Shown here in pieces: positions 40,147-48,773 of a stretch of DNA of 64,000 nt; within the stretch, counting starts at the first letter, position 1, and each line of letters begins with the position of its first letter. Source of the DNA: Brevibacterium sp. CS2 (GTDB lineage Bacteria > Actinomycetota > Actinomycetes > Actinomycetales > Brevibacteriaceae); the NCBI RefSeq assembly GCF_005280295.1, contig NZ_CP040020.1, positions 1,054,001 to 1,118,000 of the forward strand, written 5' to 3'. The translations under genes and the position numbers were made by a program. The notes under the pieces are model-generated. The model saw only the letters and a program-made list of their open reading frames with translations. It had not been told where the DNA came from and ran no database searches.

Positions 40147-40685
40147 GGGTGCTCTTCGTGCTCTGCTACATCGCGTGGACCCACGTGGTCTACGCGCGCA
40201 CGCCCCGGCCCGAGCTCGTGCGCATCGCCGCGGTCCAGAGCCGGCACCGACCCTCGCTGATGTCGAAGATGTTCGGCTACGGCGGTGCGGGCTCCTGGAC
40301 GGTGGCAGGCGCCCTCGTGGCCGCGATCCTCGCCGTGGGCCTGGCGCGGACGGAGATGTTCCGCTCCGAACTGGTGTTCATCCTCCTCGGCATGGCCACC
40401 GTCGCCGCCTCGTGGTTCGCCATGGTCTACTCGTAGGCACTGCGGTATCCGCGGCTGCACTCCGGCGGGGAGCGGATCGACTTCGACCAGCTCGAGCCGC
40501 CGGTGTTCGGCGACCACCTCACCATGGCCTTCACGATGTCGACGATGGCCTCGACCCTCGGCGCCCGGATCCGCACGCGCACCGGCTGGCGGGCGGCCCG
40601 CGAGCACACCGCGCTCGCCTTCGTCTTCAACACCGTCATCGTCGCGATGACGGTGTCCCTGCTGTTCGGCGGACTGACGAAGTAG
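40147..40685 (+). pseudogene. DUF1345 membrane-protein gene, 3' fragment with amber stop
   Basis: This resumes the broken DUF1345 gene: LFVLCYIAWTHVVYAR, then MFGYGGAGSWTVAGALV and FVFNTVIVAMTVSLLFGGLTK at the end, a typical family C-terminus. An in-frame TAG at 40434-40436 interrupts VYS-ALRY. Host-like base composition returns here. The stop fits loss of selection after the insertion. The gene would have encoded about 270-300 residues and several helices; its function was unknown. Confidence 0.82.
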
Positions 40686-40756
40686 AGCGCACTGCGCACG
40701 CCTGGTCGTTGCCAGATTTTTACCGAATTTCGAACGCTCGCTCACGCACTCTGCCC

Positions 40757-40787
40757 TAGGCTGTGAGGTACGACACAGTGCTGTGTC
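40757..40787 (+). promoter_or_regulatory. Probable promoter and palindromic operator of the acyl-CoA synthetase gene
   Basis: TAGGCT (40757-40762) fits an actinobacterial -10. Ten bases on, GACACAG (40772-40778) and CTGTGTC (40781-40787) form a perfect 7-bp inverted repeat around TG, at the expected transcription start. Palindromes of this type and place are usual for TetR-family regulators of acyl-CoA genes. The regulator is not in the window. Confidence 0.55.
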
Positions 40788-40796
40788 CGCACGACG

Positions 40797-40856
40797 ATGT
40801 GCAGCACCAGCATGTGCAGCACCGGCATGTGCAGCACCGACATGTGCAGCGATGAC
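40797..40856 (+). repeat. 15-bp tandem repeat in the acyl-CoA synthetase leader
   Basis: The unit ATGTGCAGCACCRRC occurs three times in full (40797-40811, 40812-40826, 40827-40841) and a fourth time in part (40842-40856). Each unit begins with an ATG in frame with the downstream gene and would encode MCSTx. Copy number could vary without changing frame. Confidence 0.85.
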
Positions 40857-40874
40857 CTGCAGAGAGGCGCCACC

Positions 40875-42437
40875 ATGACCATTCCCGCAGTCCCCAACCG
40901 CCAGCCGTTCCTGTCCCGCCGGCTGCACTGGATGAACATGCTCGAGCTCCATGCGATCGACCGGCCTGAGGAGGTCATCATCACCTCGGAGGCGGGGCAT
41001 GTGACCTGGGGCGAGCTGCGCGCCCAGGTGCAGGCGATCGCCGCGGACCTCCAGCGGCGCGGGGTGCAGCCGGGCGACCGGGTGCTCATCCTCGCCCTCA
41101 ACCGCGCGGAGTACATCGCCGCGATGGTCGCGATCAACACGATCGGCGCGATCACCGTGCCGCTCAACATCCGCTCGGTGCCGCGCGAGGTCGCCTACTT
41201 CGTCGAGGACTCCGGCGCGCGGGCGATGTTCGTCGACGGCTTCGGTGCGAAGGCGGTCGCGGGGCTCGGCGCCGATGGCGGTGCCGCGCCTGAGATCGAC
41301 ATCATCTCCTTCGACGACGACGTGCCGGGGATCATCGCCGGCGGCGGGGAGGCGGAGGTCGTCGACGTCGACGAGAACTCGATCGCGATGATCATGTACA
41401 CCTCCGGCACCACGGCCGCGCCCAAGGGCGTCATGCTGAGCTACCTCAACCTCGCCAGCCAGATGATCCCGATCCTGCGCTCGGCACAGCCGCCCACGGA
41501 GCTTCCCGAGGCGAACCTCGTCGTCGTGCCGCTGTTCCACATCGCCGCCGTCGGCTTCCTCACCCCGGCGTTCTTCACCGGGATGCGGATCGTGCTCGCG
41601 CCGCCGCAGGTGCTCACGAACATCCCGGCGCTCGCCGACATGGTCGAGCGCGAGCAGGTGACCTCGATGTTCCTCGTGCCCACGATCTGGCAGGCGCTGT
41701 GCTCCCTGCCCGGGATCAAGGAGCGGAACCTGCCGCTGCGGACCCTGTCCTGGGGCGCCTCGCCGGCGTCGAAGCAGACCCTGCAGCTCATGGCCGACAC
41801 CTTCCCCGAAGCGACGATCAGTGCGGCGTTCGGGCAGACGGAGATGTCCCCGGTGACCGCTCAGCTCCACGACCACGACTCGATCCGCAAGATGGGGTCG
41901 ATCGGCAAGGCCGTCGGGCCGGTGGCGGTGCGCGTGGTCGACGCCGAGGGCTCGGACGTCGCCGAGGGCGAGATGGGCGAGGTCGTCTACCGCGGGCCGG
42001 GCCTCATGGCCGGCTACTGGAACAAGGAGGCGGAGACCGAGGCGGCCACGCACGACGGCTGGTTCCACTCCGGGGACCTCGTCAAGCGCGACGAGGAGGG
42101 CTTCATGTACGTCGTCGACCGCGCGAAGGACCTCATCATCTCCGGCGGCGAGAACATCTCCTCGATCGAGGTCGAGCACGCGGTGGCGGCCCATCCCAAG
42201 GTCGCCGACGCCTCGGTCGTGGGCGCCCCGGACGAGAAATGGGTGGAGACGCCGGTGGCGATCGTCGTGCCCGCCGATTCCGCCGATCCGCCGACGCTCG
42301 AGGAGATCCAGGAGTTCCTGTCCGACCGGCTCGCGTCATTCAAGAAGCCGACGCGCCTCGAGGTCGTGCCCGAGCTGCCCCGCAACGCCTCCGGCAAGCT
42401 GCTCAAGCACAGGCTCCGCGACGAGTACGGGAAGTAG
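40875..42437 (+). CDS. AMP-forming acyl-CoA synthetase
   Basis: A 520-residue adenylate-forming ligase. Core motifs: MIMYTSGTTAAPKGVM (P-loop), SAAFGQTEMSPVT, GWFHSGDLVKRDEEGFMYVVDRAKDLIISGGENISSIEVEH and the catalytic Lys in RNASGKLLKHRLR. It activates a carboxylic acid, probably medium or long chain, to the CoA ester. ATG 40875 is preferred, although four upstream in-frame ATGs in the tandem repeat would add a short Cys/Ser/Thr extension. Together with the acyl-CoA dehydrogenases and ole genes that follow, it would supply acyl-CoA. The TetR-type palindrome upstream suggests fatty-acid or acyl-CoA control. Confidence 0.88.
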   Translation: MTIPAVPNRQPFLSRRLHWMNMLELHAIDRPEEVIITSEAGHVTWGELRAQVQAIAADLQRRGVQPGDRVLILALNRAEYIAAMVAINTIGAITVPLNIRSVPREVAYFVEDSGARAMFVDGFGAKAVAGLGADGGAAPEIDIISFDDDVPGIIAGGGEAEVVDVDENSIAMIMYTSGTTAAPKGVMLSYLNLASQMIPILRSAQPPTELPEANLVVVPLFHIAAVGFLTPAFFTGMRIVLAPPQVLTNIPALADMVEREQVTSMFLVPTIWQALCSLPGIKERNLPLRTLSWGASPASKQTLQLMADTFPEATISAAFGQTEMSPVTAQLHDHDSIRKMGSIGKAVGPVAVRVVDAEGSDVAEGEMGEVVYRGPGLMAGYWNKEAETEAATHDGWFHSGDLVKRDEEGFMYVVDRAKDLIISGGENISSIEVEHAVAAHPKVADASVVGAPDEKWVETPVAIVVPADSADPPTLEEIQEFLSDRLASFKKPTRLEVVPELPRNASGKLLKHRLRDEYGK

Positions 42438-42461
42438 GGTCCGCCGACTCCGCCGGCCGGG

Positions 42462-43445
42462 TCAGATGTCGGTGAGGGCGGCGAGCTCGGCGCGCAGGGT
42501 GTGGGGCGTGCCGAGGCGCACCCGGTCGGCCGCTGCGCGCTTGAGCCAGATGTGCACCGGGCTCTCCCAGGTGTAGCCGACCCCGCCGTGGAGCTGGAGC
42601 GCCTGCTCGCACACCCGGGTCGCGGTGTCCGCGGCGAACGACAGCGCGGCCGCCGCATAGATCGCCGCCTCCGTCGGGTCGTCCCCGGTGTCGAGCAGGA
42701 GCGCGGCCTCGTCGACGAGCGGGCCGATGAGCGAGACCTCCGACCACATCTCCGCGAGCTGGTGCTTGAGCGCCTGGAAGGACCCGAGCGGCCGGCTGAA
42801 CGCGATCCGCTCCCTGAGGAAGGTCACGGTCTCCGCGAGCACGGCCCGGGCGACGCCCTCGAGCTCGGCGGCGAGGTACACCCGCCCGGCGATGATCGAC
42901 GCGCCGACGATCTCGGCTGCCATGTCGCCGTCGGCGAGGATCGTCCCCGCGCCGAGCACCGAGGACTCGGTGACCCGGTGGAGCGTGCGGGTCGGGTCGA
43001 GGGCGGGCAGCGCGGTGAGCTCGAGCTCCGTGCGCGGCACCAGGTGGATCGTCTCGTCCTGGTGGACGAGCACCTCCTCGCAGAGCTCCGCGTCGAACAG
43101 CAGGCCGCCGGCGACGGTGCCGACGCAGGTCGTGCCCTCAGCCATCCGGCGCAGGGTGTCGCCGGCGAGCGAGCGGACCCCCGCATCCGGGTGGCCGACG
43201 ACGAGCATGCCGAAGGCCACCGGGGCGCTGACGTAGGGGCCCAGGAGATCCGCGGCGGGCACCGCGCCGGCGGCCCGGCCGAGCGCGACGATCGCGGCCA
43301 TGCCGGCCCCGAGCCCGCCGCGCTCCTCCTCGGCGAGTACGCCGCCGAGGCCCATCGTGTCCATCATCTGCCGGTGCGCCTGCCGGATCGGGGCGAGGTC
43401 GTCGAGGGCGTCGCGCACCGCATCGATGCCGCCGAGGCCGCGCAC
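42462..43445 (-). CDS. Acyl-CoA dehydrogenase-like protein (second of a pair); true start probably at 43557
   Basis: A 327-residue product of the acyl-CoA dehydrogenase family from GTG 43445, with a divergent middle and a standard C-terminal domain: AETVTFLRERIAFSRPLGSFQALKHQLAEMW and EQALQLHGGVGYTWESPVHIWLKRA. The canonical Glu is not evident in the expected place, which is common in FadE-type heteromeric partners. An ATG at 43557 with a strong GGAGGT and an ATGA overlap with the upstream dehydrogenase is out of frame; removing one G from the GGGGG run near 43510 fuses MTDTDTTPAP with DPALAGELAAGLRAAV. I infer a frameshift or sequence error there. Confidence 0.8.
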   Translation of the reverse strand: MRGLGGIDAVRDALDDLAPIRQAHRQMMDTMGLGGVLAEEERGGLGAGMAAIVALGRAAGAVPAADLLGPYVSAPVAFGMLVVGHPDAGVRSLAGDTLRRMAEGTTCVGTVAGGLLFDAELCEEVLVHQDETIHLVPRTELELTALPALDPTRTLHRVTESSVLGAGTILADGDMAAEIVGASIIAGRVYLAAELEGVARAVLAETVTFLRERIAFSRPLGSFQALKHQLAEMWSEVSLIGPLVDEAALLLDTGDDPTEAAIYAAAALSFAADTATRVCEQALQLHGGVGYTWESPVHIWLKRAAADRVRLGTPHTLRAELAALTDI

Positions 43446-43553
43446 CGCGGCGCGCAGACCGGCGGCGAGCTCCCCGGCGAGCGCGGGATCGGGGGCCGAT
43501 TCCGCCCCCGGGAGCCGTGTGCGCCCCGGGGGCGGGGGTCGTGTCGGTGTCCG

Positions 43554-44768
43554 TCATCGGGGGACCTCCGTGAAGGGCACCTGGGTGTCGGTGCGCGGTT
43601 CGCGAGGCAGCCGCAGGATGCGCTCCGCGATGATGTTCTTGAGCACCTCGGACGTGCCGCCCTCGATCGAGTTCGCGCGGGTGCGCAGGTACGCGTACCC
43701 GGCCGAGCGGCCGGTGATGTCCACGGACATGAAGTCCGGCTGGTGGAAGTCGTAGCCGTCGGGCTGGAGGAGCCCGCCGGCCTCCGCGGTCTCGAGCGCG
43801 AGCGAGGCGATCGCCTTGCTCGTCTCCGCGCTCGCGAGCTTGAGTGCGCTCGCCTCCGGGGTGGGATCACCCTGGGCCATCGCGCGATGGATCGCGATGC
43901 CGGCCAGCCGCACCGCCTCGGCCCGCACCCAGGCGCGCGCGATCGAGTCCCGGTAGGCGGGGTCGCGCTCCTCGACGGGGGTCTCCCGCCAGGTGTCGAG
44001 GAGGGTGCGGATCGGCCCGCCCTCGCGCTCGGGGCGCTTCATCGAGCCGGAGCGCTCGTTCGACAGGGTGAGGTTGGCGAGCGCCCAGCCCTCGCCCTCC
44101 TCGCCCAGGCGCATGGCATCCGGGATGCGGACCTCATCGAGGAACACCTCGTTGAACTCCGCCTCGCCGGTGATCTGGCGCAGCGGCTGCACCGTCACCC
44201 CGGCCGAGCGCATGTCGAGGAGGAAGTACGTGATGCCCTGGTGCTTGGGCACGCTCGGGTCGGTGCGGGCGAGCAGGATCGCGAAATCGGCGAGGTGCGC
44301 GAGCGTCGTCCACACCTTCTGCCCCGAGACCACCCAGTCGTCGCCGTCGCGCACGGCCCGGGTGGACAGCCCGGCGAGGTCGGAGCCGGCCCCGGGCTCG
44401 CTGAACAGCTGGCACCAGCGGTCGCGGCCGGTCCACAGACGCCGCATGAAGCGGTCCTTCTGCTCGGTGGTCCCGGCGCCGAGGATCGTCGGGCCGGCCA
44501 TGCCGAGGTTGACGATGATGTGGGCCGGGCGGTTGTCCGGGGCGCCGGCCGCGGCGAGGATCGCGTAGACCTCGGCCTGGTGCTCGCGCGGCAGTCCGCG
44601 CCCGCCGTATCCCGGCGGGTAGTGGACCGCGGCGAGGCCGGCGTCGTAGCGGGCCTCGAGGAAGGTGAAGCGGTCCTCCTCGATGCGGACCTCCTCCGGC
44701 GGGAACTCCGCGAGCAGGGCGCGGGTGTCGGCGGCGAGCGCGCTCGCCGAATGCGGTGCGGGTGGCAT
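43554..44768 (-). CDS. Acyl-CoA dehydrogenase (FadE-type, first of a pair)
   Basis: A 404-residue flavoprotein. N-terminal helices lead to the FAD/substrate block WCQLFSEPGAGSDLAGLSTRAVRDGDDWVVSGQKVWTT and to FNEVFLDEVRIPDAMRLGEEGEGW; the C-terminal domain ends TRANSIEGGTSEVLKNIIAERILRLP. It dehydrogenates an acyl-CoA at C2-C3 and passes electrons to ETF. GGAG precedes ATG 44768. The stop overlaps the start of a second, divergent dehydrogenase, so the two are probably subunits of an alpha2-beta2 enzyme like those of actinobacterial steroid or branched-chain catabolism. Downstream of the ole operon on the same strand. Confidence 0.9.
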   Translation of the reverse strand: MPPAPHSASALAADTRALLAEFPPEEVRIEEDRFTFLEARYDAGLAAVHYPPGYGGRGLPREHQAEVYAILAAAGAPDNRPAHIIVNLGMAGPTILGAGTTEQKDRFMRRLWTGRDRWCQLFSEPGAGSDLAGLSTRAVRDGDDWVVSGQKVWTTLAHLADFAILLARTDPSVPKHQGITYFLLDMRSAGVTVQPLRQITGEAEFNEVFLDEVRIPDAMRLGEEGEGWALANLTLSNERSGSMKRPEREGGPIRTLLDTWRETPVEERDPAYRDSIARAWVRAEAVRLAGIAIHRAMAQGDPTPEASALKLASAETSKAIASLALETAEAGGLLQPDGYDFHQPDFMSVDITGRSAGYAYLRTRANSIEGGTSEVLKNIIAERILRLPREPRTDTQVPFTEVPR

Positions 44769-44866
44769 GGGTGAACTCCGTCGTCCGGCCGATCGCGCCC
44801 GGGCGGCGGGCCCGGACATCGGACTCATCCTAGCGATCGTTCGAGAGAGTTGAAAAGGGGTCGAGC

Positions 44867-45838
44867 TCAGGTCCCGCTGTAGTGACGGGCGAGCGCGGCC
44901 ATGCCCTCGGCGATGCTCACCCGCGGCGTCCAGTCGAGGACCTCGCGGGTGCGGCGCTGGTCGAACCAGTGCGCGGTCGACATCTGCTCGGCGAGGAAGC
45001 GGGTGAGCGGCGGCTCGTCGTCGTGCTCGCCGAGCTCCCAGACCTTCTCCACCGCCGCTCCCGCGACGAGCGCGGGAGCCACCGGGATGCGCAGGCCGGG
45101 CGCGGACGCCCCGCCGGCGAGCGCCAGCCGGGTGATGAACTCGCCGATCGGCCGGGGCTGCCCGTTCGTCACGACGAGCGCCTCGCCGTGGGTGCGGGTG
45201 ACGGCGGTGAGCGCGGCGAGGATCGCATCGACGGCGTTCGTCGCGTAGAGCGTGTCGACCAGGGCTGCACCGCTGCCGAGGATCGGCATCCGGCCGGCCC
45301 GGGCGCGGTCGATGATGCGCTCGGTGAGCTGGGTGTCGCCGGGGCCCCACATGAGGTGGGGGCGCAGCGCGAGCACGGGGAAGGCCGGGGAATCGGCGGC
45401 GAGCGCGAGGAGCTCGCCATGGGCCTTGGTGCGCGCGTACTCCCCGCGGGCGTGCTCCGGGTCGGCCGGCCCGGCGGGCTCGCCGACGAGCGAGTCGCCG
45501 GCGTGGGCGACGGACGGCGAGGAGATGTGGACGAAGCGGGAGACGCCGGCGGCCTGCGCGGCGGCGAGCAGGGTGCGGGTGCCCTCGATGTTCACGGCCT
45601 CGAAGGCCGCCGGGTCCCCGGTCATCGCGACCTTCGCCGCGAGGTGGATCACCGCGTCCTGCCCGGCCGTCGCCTGCTCGACGAGCCCCGGGTCGGTGAC
45701 GCTGCCGAGCACGTCGAGAGCACCGGTGACGCCGGAGGCGCGCCGCTGCAGCGTCGTGACGGCATGGCCCTCGGCCAGCAGCGCGGCGGCGACCGAGGAG
45801 CCGAGCAGGCCCGAGGCGCCGGTGACGAGTACCTTCAT
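44867..45838 (-). CDS. oleD: OleD, 2-alkyl-3-oxoalkanoate reductase
   Basis: A 323-residue extended SDR. Rossmann motif VTGASGLLGSSVAAALLAEGH, active-site Y-x3-K as YARTKAHGE, and ALRPHLMWGPGD, typical of the 3-beta-HSD/OleD group. In olefin synthesis OleD reduces the beta-keto acid made by OleA to the beta-hydroxy acid with NADPH. AGGAGG lies upstream of ATG 45838. It is the last gene of oleA-oleBC-oleD, 67 bases after oleBC, and this position supports the assignment over other epimerases. Confidence 0.9.
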   Translation of the reverse strand: MKVLVTGASGLLGSSVAAALLAEGHAVTTLQRRASGVTGALDVLGSVTDPGLVEQATAGQDAVIHLAAKVAMTGDPAAFEAVNIEGTRTLLAAAQAAGVSRFVHISSPSVAHAGDSLVGEPAGPADPEHARGEYARTKAHGELLALAADSPAFPVLALRPHLMWGPGDTQLTERIIDRARAGRMPILGSGAALVDTLYATNAVDAILAALTAVTRTHGEALVVTNGQPRPIGEFITRLALAGGASAPGLRIPVAPALVAGAAVEKVWELGEHDDEPPLTRFLAEQMSTAHWFDQRRTREVLDWTPRVSIAEGMAALARHYSGT

Positions 45839-45905
45839 GTGTGCCTCCTGCGGATCGCGGGAACGGGGTGGGCTACGGCGTGCGGAGCAGGCTCCGCCTG
45901 CCGGC

Positions 45906-48773
45906 TCAGGGCTTGCCGACGGGCTCGCCGCGCAGCACGGCGTCGGCCCACCCGGCCAGGCGCTCCCGGTTGATCTTCGAGTTGTGGCGGATGTCGGTGG
46001 GGAAGGTGGGGCTGATGAGGACGGCGGCGATGTCGGCGGCGAAGTGGCCGGCGACCGCGGTGCGCACCGCGTCGGTGAGCTCGAGGTCGGCGAGGCCGGG
46101 CTTCTGCCGGGCGCCGGCGGGTGCCTCGGCGTCGGGTTCGACGACGATGACCACGGCCTGGGTGCCGCGCGGGCCGACCCCGACGACCGCGGAGCGCAGC
46201 ACGCCGGGCACCTCGTCGACGACCGCCTCGATGCCGCCGGGGCCGAGCGGGCCGTCCGCGGTGGTGAGGAGATGCTGGAGGCGGCCCTCGAGCCACACCC
46301 GGCCCTCCGGGTCGATGTGCCCGATGTCGTTGGTGCGGTGCCACATGCGGCCGTCGAGCTCGTCGCGCTTGGAGTCCGCATCGGTGAGCCACAGCCGGTC
46401 GTATCCGGCCTTGGCGTGGGGCGCGGAGACGACGAACTCACCGAGCACGTCGACGGCCTTGGCCCCGGTGAGCAGGGTCGAGGAGGACCGGCCCGCGGCG
46501 TCGATCGGGGCGAGCGCGAGCGACACGCCCGGCACCGGGGTGCCGACGCAGACGCCGTGGTCGCGTGACTGCGCCGCGGCGGCAGCGACCCCGTGGCGGT
46601 CGATGTCGGTGAGCAGCAGGCCCTCGGTCATGCCGTAGGGGGAGTGGATCGCGGCGTTCGGGAACAGCTCGGCGAGCGCGTCCATGAGGCGCAGCGGCAC
46701 CGGGGCGCCGGCCGACAGCACGAGCTCAACGGAGGCGCAGGCGCCGCGCTGCTCCGCGCTGAGCTCGCCGGCGGTCGCGCACACGTTGCGGTACGCGGCC
46801 GGGGAGGCGAAGACCATCGTGCAGTCGCCGGTGAGGATCGCGTCGGCGAGCGCGGTGGCGGTGAGCGTGCGCGGCTTCGTCACCGACATGTCCGGGGTGA
46901 CGCTCGTGGCGCCGATCCCGGGTCCGAGCAGCGCGAACGGCGGGAATCCTGCGACCAGTCCGGAGCCGGGCTCCACGCCGAGGTGGTCGGCGAGCTTCCG
47001 GCCGAGCGCCCCGAGCCGCGCATGGGTGTAGCGCACGCCCTTGGCGGGGCCGGTCGAGCCGGAGGTGTAGAGGATCGCGGCGTCGTCGTCGGCGTCCGGG
47101 CGGGCCAGCGGGGCGCTCGGGACGGTGCGGGACAGCTCGGTGATGCTCGTCTCCACTCCGAGCGCGGTCCGTTCGAGGGCGTTGAGCGGGCTGACGGAGA
47201 TCCGGCGCCCGGGCCAGCCGGCGGTGCGGGCGAGCGTGAGGCCGGGGACCTGGCCGATGATCCACTGGGGGTCGGCGGCCTTGATCGCGCGGGTCATCCC
47301 GGCGACACCGAGCCCGGCATCGGCGACGACCGCGACGCCGCCGGCGCGGAGCACGGCGTAGAGCGCGGCGGTGAGGTTGTTGCCCGGCTGCACGAGCAGG
47401 GAGACCCGGTCGCCGGGGCGCAGTCCGAGGTCGCGCAGCCCGTGGGCGATCCCGTCGACCACGCCGGCGAGCTGCGCCCAGGTGACCGACTGCGGCGGTT
47501 GCTGGGACATGTCGACGCTCGCGATCGAGCGGTCGCCGGCGCGGGCGAGGAGCGCGTCGAACATCAGCGGTGAGTCGGTGGAGGACTGAGCGGCGGCGGG
47601 AGCCCCGGTGCCGGGAGCTTGCGTGTCCGGGGAGCCGGCGGTGGCGGACTCTGCTGCGGCTCCGGAGGCGGCGTGCGTCGGATCCGCGGCCGGCGCCTCG
47701 GCGGCGGGGAAGCGGTTCTCGAGCCAGCGCAGTGCGAGCCCGGCGACGTCGGCGTCCTCGGACACGAGGTGGGAGGCCTTCTCGAAGCGGTGGATGTCCG
47801 CGTGCGGCAGGCGGCCGCGCAGGTCGCGGAGGTAGCGCTCGAGGAACACCGGGTCCTTGGGGCCCCAGATGAGGAGGGCGGGGACGTCGATGCCGGCGAT
47901 GTCCGCGCCGAGCTGCTCGAGCTCCGCGCGGCTCGGGTGGGTGTCCTGCGCCGGGATGTCGGCGACGAAGGCGCCGATCCCGCGGCGGTCGGCTGCGGTC
48001 CGGTAGGGGGCGCGGAACGCCTCCTTGATCTCCTTGCGGATGGGGCCTTGGCCGAGGCCGAGCGTGATCCGCAGGAACAGATCGGTGAGCACCGTCGAGG
48101 TCGGCAGCATCGGCCCGGCGAGCGCAGCCTGGAGCGGCGCCGGCAGGGGCGCGTCCTCGGGCTGGTGCACGGCGGTGTTGAGGCTGATCACGGCGTCGAC
48201 GAGGTCGAGGTGCCGGGCGGCCCAGGTGAGCGACAGGACGCCGCCCCAGTCGTGGCCGATGGTGACGATCGGGTGGTCGCCGGCGGGCGCCTCGGCGGCG
48301 GGGGAGCCGGCTGTGGGCGATGGGGTCGCGGGCTCAGTCGCGGCAGCGGTGGCCGCGGCGGTGGCGGGCACCTCGGCGAGGAGGGTGCGGACGACGGCGT
48401 CGAAATCGGTGACGCGCTCGGCGATGCGGCGGTAGCCGGGCCCGTGGGTGGTCGGCAGCGCATCGTGTGCGAGCCGGTCGGAGAAGCCCATCTCGAGCTG
48501 GTCCGGGGCGATGACGCGCCAGGTGCGGCCGGTCGTCGAACGCAGGCTCGCCGCGGCGAGGTGGCGCCACAGGTAGGACCACGTGGGATTGCCGTGGAGG
48601 GCGAGGATCGTCCCGGTGGGCTCGCGTCCGGCGGCCCGGAGCGCGGGCAGGGTGTCGAGCACGTGGAAGGTGTGCTCGCCGTCGACGGTGTCCGCGCGCA
48701 CCAGCCGGGACCACTGCGGGTCCCATTCGGGGAGCGGACCGGGCAGGGCGGCGGGTGCGGCTGCGAACTTCAC
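45906..48773 (-). CDS. oleBC: OleBC fusion: beta-lactone decarboxylase plus beta-lactone synthetase
   Basis: A 955-residue two-domain protein. Residues 1 to about 355 are an alpha/beta hydrolase of the haloalkane-dehalogenase type (OleB) with HGNPTWSYLWR and the nucleophile-bearing TIGHDWGG; a later Asp/His pair is present. An Ala/Pro-rich linker of about 50 residues leads to an AMP-binding domain (OleC) with AAILYTSGSTGPAKGV, HSPYGMTEGLLLTD and the C-terminal VAGHFAADIAAVLIS. OleC converts the beta-hydroxy acid to a beta-lactone and OleB splits this to a cis-olefin and CO2. Its GTG overlaps the oleA stop, so the two are coupled. Fused OleBC is known in Micrococcus-type actinobacteria. Confidence 0.93.
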   Translation of the reverse strand: MKFAAAPAALPGPLPEWDPQWSRLVRADTVDGEHTFHVLDTLPALRAAGREPTGTILALHGNPTWSYLWRHLAAASLRSTTGRTWRVIAPDQLEMGFSDRLAHDALPTTHGPGYRRIAERVTDFDAVVRTLLAEVPATAAATAAATEPATPSPTAGSPAAEAPAGDHPIVTIGHDWGGVLSLTWAARHLDLVDAVISLNTAVHQPEDAPLPAPLQAALAGPMLPTSTVLTDLFLRITLGLGQGPIRKEIKEAFRAPYRTAADRRGIGAFVADIPAQDTHPSRAELEQLGADIAGIDVPALLIWGPKDPVFLERYLRDLRGRLPHADIHRFEKASHLVSEDADVAGLALRWLENRFPAAEAPAADPTHAASGAAAESATAGSPDTQAPGTGAPAAAQSSTDSPLMFDALLARAGDRSIASVDMSQQPPQSVTWAQLAGVVDGIAHGLRDLGLRPGDRVSLLVQPGNNLTAALYAVLRAGGVAVVADAGLGVAGMTRAIKAADPQWIIGQVPGLTLARTAGWPGRRISVSPLNALERTALGVETSITELSRTVPSAPLARPDADDDAAILYTSGSTGPAKGVRYTHARLGALGRKLADHLGVEPGSGLVAGFPPFALLGPGIGATSVTPDMSVTKPRTLTATALADAILTGDCTMVFASPAAYRNVCATAGELSAEQRGACASVELVLSAGAPVPLRLMDALAELFPNAAIHSPYGMTEGLLLTDIDRHGVAAAAAQSRDHGVCVGTPVPGVSLALAPIDAAGRSSSTLLTGAKAVDVLGEFVVSAPHAKAGYDRLWLTDADSKRDELDGRMWHRTNDIGHIDPEGRVWLEGRLQHLLTTADGPLGPGGIEAVVDEVPGVLRSAVVGVGPRGTQAVVIVVEPDAEAPAGARQKPGLADLELTDAVRTAVAGHFAADIAAVLISPTFPTDIRHNSKINRERLAGWADAVLRGEPVGKP

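Noticed and set aside
35402-40150. A complete ISL3-type or composite transposon around the island
   Set aside because: Only the left edge resembles such an end; there is no matching right end, no 8-bp target duplication and no transposase gene.
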